From NCBI RefSeq assembly GCF_030406385.1, contig NZ_JAUEPM010000006.1, positions 157,695 to 221,694 on the forward strand: 64,000 nucleotides of DNA. Reading direction: 5' to 3'. This DNA comes from Microbacterium oryzae (GTDB taxonomy: Bacteria > Actinomycetota > Actinomycetes > Actinomycetales > Microbacteriaceae). Made by a program: the position numbers and the translations under genes. Of the stretch, positions 60,052 to 64,000 are shown in pieces. Below the pieces are notes generated by a model that was not told the origin of the DNA, made no database searches, and saw nothing but the letters and a program-made list of their open reading frames with translations. Position 1 is the stretch's first letter. Each line of letters starts with the position of its first letter.

Positions 60052-62043
60052 ATGCCCGCGCATCTGCAGAACGACCCCCAGGGCGATCCGTGGATGGTCG
60101 CGCGCATCCCCGACGACGACAGCTGGGTTCCGCCTGAGGAGCCGTACGACGAGGGGCCGCCCGAAGGGTGGGCGCCCGTCGAGCCGGTCACGTCGTCGAG
60201 CGGCGGCTCCCTGCACTCCCGGCCCGCGCCATCCCGTTTCGCGTCCGCGCGCGACGCGCTCCGCACCGTCTACGGGTACGAGTCGTTCCGCGGCGATCAG
60301 GAGGCGATCGTCGAGCAGGTCATCGGGGGCGGCGACGCGGTCGTGCTCATGCCGACCGGTGGCGGCAAGAGCGTCTGCTATCAGATCCCGGCGCTCGTGC
60401 GCGAGGGGACGGGGCTCGTCGTCTCGCCTCTCATCGCCCTCATGCACGACCAGGTCGACGCCCTGCGGGCCAACGGCGTGCGCGCGGCGTACCTCAACTC
60501 CACGCAGACGCCCGACGAGCGTGGTGCGGTCGAGCGGGCGTATGTCGCGGGTGAGCTCGACCTGCTCTACGTCGCGCCCGAGCGGCTGAACGGCGAGCAG
60601 ACGCTGCGGATGCTTGAACGCGGCGCACTCAGCGTCATCGCGATCGACGAGGCGCACTGCGTCAGCCAGTGGGGCCATGACTTCCGGCCGGACTACCTCG
60701 CCCTGGGCGCCCTGGCGGAGCGGTTCCCCGGCGTGCCGCGGATGGCGCTCACCGCCACGGCCACGCGCGAGACGCACCGCGAGATCAGCGAGCGCCTGCG
60801 TCTGCCGGATGCCGAGCACTTCGTCGCGAGCTTCGATCGACCGAACATCCGGTATCGAATCGAGCCGAAGACGGATGCGCGCAAGCAGCTGCTGCAGTTC
60901 ATCCGCTCGCAGCCGGAGGGGTCGGCGGGCATCGTCTACGCGCTCAGCCGCAAGTCGGTGGAGCAGGTCGCGGCGTTCCTCGCGCAGCAGGGGATCGACG
61001 CCATCCCGTATCACGCGGGTCTCGACGCGCGCGTGCGGGCTGCGCACCAGTCTCGCTTCCTGCGCGAGGACGGCGTGGTCGTGGTCGCGACCATCGCGTT
61101 CGGCATGGGCATCGACAAGCCCGATGTGCGCTTCGTCGCGCACGTCGACCTGCCGAAGTCGGTCGAGGGCTACTACCAGGAGACCGGGCGCGCAGGCCGG
61201 GATGGCGAGCCGTCCGTCGCATGGATGGCCTACGGTCTCGGCGACGTCGTCCAGCAGCGGCGCATGATCCAGCAGGGCGACGGAGGCCGCGCCATCCAGC
61301 AGCGGCGGTCGCAGCACCTCGACGCGATGCTCGCCCTCTGCGAGACCGTCTCCTGCCGCCGGCAGAACCTCCTCGGGTACTTCGGGCAGGAGTCCGGGCC
61401 GTGTGGCAACTGCGACACCTGCCTCGAGCCGCCGGAGGTGTGGGATGGCCAGATCGCCGCGCAGAAGCTGCTCTCGACGGTCGTGCGGCTGAAGCGGGAG
61501 CGGAATCAGTCCTTCGGCGCGGGACACCTCATCGACATCCTCCGGGGCGCCTCCAGCGAGCGCATGCGGAAGTTCCAGCACGACCAGCTGGCGACGTATG
61601 GGATCGGGCAGGACCTGTCCGAGCAGGACTGGCGCAGCGTCATCCGGCAGCTCCTCGCGCAGGGGCTGCTCGCCGCGGAAGGGGAGTACGGCACGCTCGC
61701 GCTGAGCCCCGCCTCCAGCGGCGTGCTGCGGGGCGAGACTCCGGTGCCGCTCCGCAAGGACGTGATCGGGCGCGTGGCGCGCGTTCCGCAGCGCAAGGCC
61801 AGTGCGTCCGACGCGCTCGCCCCGGAGGACCGAGGGCTCTTCGAGGCGCTGCGCGCGTGGCGCGCGGAGCAGGCGCGCGAACAGGGGGTCCCCGCGTACA
61901 TCGTGTTCGGCGATGCGACGCTGCGCGCGCTCGCGGAACATCGACCCGCGAGTCTCGCCGACCTGAACGGCATCCCTGGGATCGGCGCGAAGAAGCGCGA
62001 CGCCTATGGGGAGGCGGTGCTGGCCGTGGTGGCAGGCGGGTAG
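60052..62043 (+). CDS. recQ: ATP-dependent DNA helicase RecQ
   Basis: The 663-residue protein starts at ATG 60052. It unwinds DNA 3' to 5' in recombination repair. After a 60-residue acidic lead the core shows FRGDQEAIVEQVI (motif 0), MPTGGGKSVCYQIPAL, IDEAHCVSQWGHDFRPDY (DEAH) and QETGRAGRDGEP (motif VI). The RQC domain has the zinc cysteines in C-x-x-x-x-x-C (ETVSCRRQNLL) and GPCGNCDTC. A C-terminal HRDC domain follows (about 590-655, LNGIPGIGAKK). No recombination gene is adjacent. Confidence 0.95.
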   Translation: MPAHLQNDPQGDPWMVARIPDDDSWVPPEEPYDEGPPEGWAPVEPVTSSSGGSLHSRPAPSRFASARDALRTVYGYESFRGDQEAIVEQVIGGGDAVVLMPTGGGKSVCYQIPALVREGTGLVVSPLIALMHDQVDALRANGVRAAYLNSTQTPDERGAVERAYVAGELDLLYVAPERLNGEQTLRMLERGALSVIAIDEAHCVSQWGHDFRPDYLALGALAERFPGVPRMALTATATRETHREISERLRLPDAEHFVASFDRPNIRYRIEPKTDARKQLLQFIRSQPEGSAGIVYALSRKSVEQVAAFLAQQGIDAIPYHAGLDARVRAAHQSRFLREDGVVVVATIAFGMGIDKPDVRFVAHVDLPKSVEGYYQETGRAGRDGEPSVAWMAYGLGDVVQQRRMIQQGDGGRAIQQRRSQHLDAMLALCETVSCRRQNLLGYFGQESGPCGNCDTCLEPPEVWDGQIAAQKLLSTVVRLKRERNQSFGAGHLIDILRGASSERMRKFQHDQLATYGIGQDLSEQDWRSVIRQLLAQGLLAAEGEYGTLALSPASSGVLRGETPVPLRKDVIGRVARVPQRKASASDALAPEDRGLFEALRAWRAEQAREQGVPAYIVFGDATLRALAEHRPASLADLNGIPGIGAKKRDAYGEAVLAVVAGG

Positions 62044-62176
62044 CCTAACCGAACGTGGTTCCTGTGAGAAGCCCTAGAAATCTCGCCAGTATCCCGCAAT
62101 GCTCGCATCCGACGCCCGCGCGTGGCGCCGGGGGCGTTTGCGCAGGTGTCTCCCTGTCCCCAGAACCAGGAGACCC

Positions 62177-64000
62177 ATGAAGAAATCAGATGCGGGCGTT
62201 CCGGTCGCCCGCACCAGAAAGGGCAGACTCGCTCCTCTCGCGAGCCTTGCCACTGCAAGCCTCGTCGTCAGCGGGGCTGTCGGCATCGGTACTGCGGCGA
62301 ATGCCGACGAGGTCGAGACCGAAGCCGATTCCGCGGCTCACGCTCACCTCCTGTGGGTGGACGGAGTGGGACTCGACGTCGCGGGTGCAGGCCGCGCCAC
62401 CACCGAGTTCTCGCCGCCCGGTCCGAACGAATCCGACAACGCCGCTCTCAACCTGGAGCTGCTCGACGCCGTGCAGCTCGGGCTGAACGGCCTCGACCTG
62501 CCGCTCATCAAGCCGGCGGGAGAGGAAGGGCCCGGCCTGCTGGATCTCGGCGCGCTCGGCGCGGCGGAGAGCTATGCCTCGTCGCCCACCGCGAACAACG
62601 CGTTCGCGGCGACCGGCCTTCTCACTGAGGAGGGCGCGCTGAACACGGACGCCTACCAGGGCGGTGTCGGCGACCCCGCACAGCTTGACCTCAGCGCGCT
62701 GGTGCGTCAGATCATCGGCGATGCGGTAGCCGATGAGCTGCTGACCGGTGCCTCGATCACGATCGGGGCCGTCGGCTCGCAGATCGAGAAGGACGGTCCG
62801 GAGATCACCTCGACCTATCGTCTGGCCGACCTCCAGGCCGACCTCACGAGCCCGGCGCTCGGCGACGCCACCGCGGTCACCGACGATATCGTCGGCGGCG
62901 CGCTCGCTCCCGTCGAGGGCCTGCTCGCACCGGGTGACGCGGAGACGGAACCTGGAGCGATCTTCCAGCTTGTCAGCGCTCTGGTGACGACGCTCGATGC
63001 CGTGAGCATCCCGATCGTCGGTGGCGTGGACGCCTCACTGAACGGCCTCGGTCTCGACACGGCGACGCTGACCGAGTCCGTTCGCAACGGACTGCTCGAG
63101 GAGCCGATTGACAACTCGACCGCCGACGCGCCGGCCTCGGTCTCGGTCGATCTGAGCGACGGCACCATCACGGTCGACCTGGCGCAGGTGCTTCTCGAGT
63201 CGGACGCCGCATACGCCGGTCTCGACCTGAACAGCCTGCCGGCGAACACCGACGTGCTCACCGGCGACGTCGTCAACGCCATCACCGCCGGCGTGACGAG
63301 CGCTGTCACCGGCACCGGGCCGAACTCGTTGACGACCAAGGCCGTCGACCTCATCACCGAGGGAATCTACGGCGTCGCCGTCGACCTCGACATCGATCTC
63401 GGTGTCGGGCTGCTGGGTCTGCCCGTCACCGACGCCTCTGTCACGCTTCAGTCCACCGACGGCACCGCGGCCACCCTCGGCGGCCTCCTCGGCGTCGATG
63501 GCTACCTGCCCGCAGAGCTCGAGATCGACGACCCCGGCCTGCTCGGCGGATTGCTCGGGACGGTCACGGACATCCTGAACCCGGTCGTGGGCCAGCTCGG
63601 CGATCTCCTGTCCCCGGCGGTGGACGGTGTCCTCGCGAACCTGCAACCGACGGTGAACGGCGTACTCGATCCGATCGTTGCCAATCTGCTCAACGTGGCT
63701 CTCCAGCCCGTCCTCACGCAGGTCGCAGCGCTCACGATCAACGAGCAGCCGGAGGTGGGTGACCTCGGCGACGGGAGCTTCACCGTCCGCGCCCTGAGCG
63801 TCGAGCTGCTGCCGCTTCTGGGTGAGGGCTCGGTCGATGTCGAGCTGGGTTCTTCCACCGTTCGCGCACTCGATCAGTCGGTCGTCGGAACGGACCCTGC
63901 CTACGCGGGGCTCGACCTGCCGATCTCGGGTGACGGCTGGCCGGCCGGCTCGACGGTGACGGTGACCCTCGAGGACGAAGAGGGCAATGTCATGGCTGGT
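62177..64000 (+). CDS. Choice-of-anchor G family surface protein (partial, 3' end outside window)
   Basis: ATG 62177 has AGGAGA about 5 nt before it, and the frame stays open for 608 codons to the window edge. The signal peptide has a basic start (ARTRKGRL), a hydrophobic core ending GIGTAANA and a likely cleavage before DEVE. The mature protein is Leu/Gly/Asp-rich and beta-prone, with repeated AYAGLDL segments (residues near 335 and 575). SAVTGTGPNSLTTKAVDLIT and GQLGDLLSPAVDGVL are typical of choice-of-anchor G proteins, found on cell surfaces of Microbacterium and relatives. The anchor (LPXTG, transmembrane or other) lies beyond the window, so wall attachment cannot be decided. Confidence 0.85.
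   Translation, partial: MKKSDAGVPVARTRKGRLAPLASLATASLVVSGAVGIGTAANADEVETEADSAAHAHLLWVDGVGLDVAGAGRATTEFSPPGPNESDNAALNLELLDAVQLGLNGLDLPLIKPAGEEGPGLLDLGALGAAESYASSPTANNAFAATGLLTEEGALNTDAYQGGVGDPAQLDLSALVRQIIGDAVADELLTGASITIGAVGSQIEKDGPEITSTYRLADLQADLTSPALGDATAVTDDIVGGALAPVEGLLAPGDAETEPGAIFQLVSALVTTLDAVSIPIVGGVDASLNGLGLDTATLTESVRNGLLEEPIDNSTADAPASVSVDLSDGTITVDLAQVLLESDAAYAGLDLNSLPANTDVLTGDVVNAITAGVTSAVTGTGPNSLTTKAVDLITEGIYGVAVDLDIDLGVGLLGLPVTDASVTLQSTDGTAATLGGLLGVDGYLPAELEIDDPGLLGGLLGTVTDILNPVVGQLGDLLSPAVDGVLANLQPTVNGVLDPIVANLLNVALQPVLTQVAALTINEQPEVGDLGDGSFTVRALSVELLPLLGEGSVDVELGSSTVRALDQSVVGTDPAYAGLDLPISGDGWPAGSTVTVTLEDEEGNVMAG

Overview
The window is G+C-rich DNA with dense, mostly non-overlapping genes and frequent GTG starts. 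It carries actinobacterial marker families: the GlgE maltosyltransferase, DUF3073, an SCP-like protein beside purD, an Rv2578c-type radical SAM protein, TipA-type MerR, CebR-type sugar control and a choice-of-anchor G surface protein. Gene content and style fit a chromosome of the Microbacteriaceae, most likely Microbacterium. This is inference from families I recognise. I see no rRNA, tRNA, CRISPR array, prophage or insertion sequence.

Layout. 1-2759: a sugar catabolic run (aldolase-family end, fucose-isomerase-like protein, ribokinase). 2816-9316: glgX, glgE and glgB for alpha-glucan metabolism. 9341-9761: a 74-bp-period array of inverted half-sites between convergent operons. 9794-16337 (minus): an operon of ABC binding protein, two permeases and two tandem GH13 alpha-glucosidases, divergent from a ROK regulator across an AT-rich palindrome. 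17685-19513: a GlsB-type protein, a GH114 lipoprotein and an unknown protein. 19566-24944: apt, an AzgA-type permease, SDR, RidA, a 2-hydroxyacid dehydrogenase, purQ and purS. 25053-31159: a cellobiose-type operon (binding protein, two permeases, GH1 beta-glucosidase, LacI regulator) with two CebR-like boxes in its promoter. 31166-34605: GNAT, hemerythrin, a UraA-type permease, purC. 34737-42471: a DeaD-type helicase, DUF998, purD, SCP-like protein, a small membrane protein, purM and purF. 42481-47351: HdeD, TipA-type MerR, DUF4097-PadR, UspA, DUF3073 and two FluC/CrcB halves. 47472-55495: an AcrB-like RND pump, a two-copy hairpin repeat, a second DEAD-box helicase with a long RPSYGDR repeat tail, and an MMPL transporter. 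55611-64000: aldose epimerase, radical SAM, VanY-like carboxypeptidase, pirin, small GNAT, RecQ and a truncated surface protein.

The genes work together as a carbohydrate module (two binding-protein ABC importers, neither with its own ATPase, plus intracellular glucosidases and glycogen enzymes) and a purine module (purS, Q, C, D, M, F with salvage by apt and two NCS2 permeases). Regulation can be read directly in several intergenic regions: CebR boxes, a MerR 19-bp-spacer promoter, PadR-type twin palindromes, a ROK-type palindrome, and a -10 hexamer placed 6 or 7 nt before 14 start codons, which suggests leaderless mRNAs.

The least explained features are the 74-bp array at 9341-9761, whose twelve 9-bp half-sites are invariant while the spacers vary, and a second inverted repeat family at 50701-50896.
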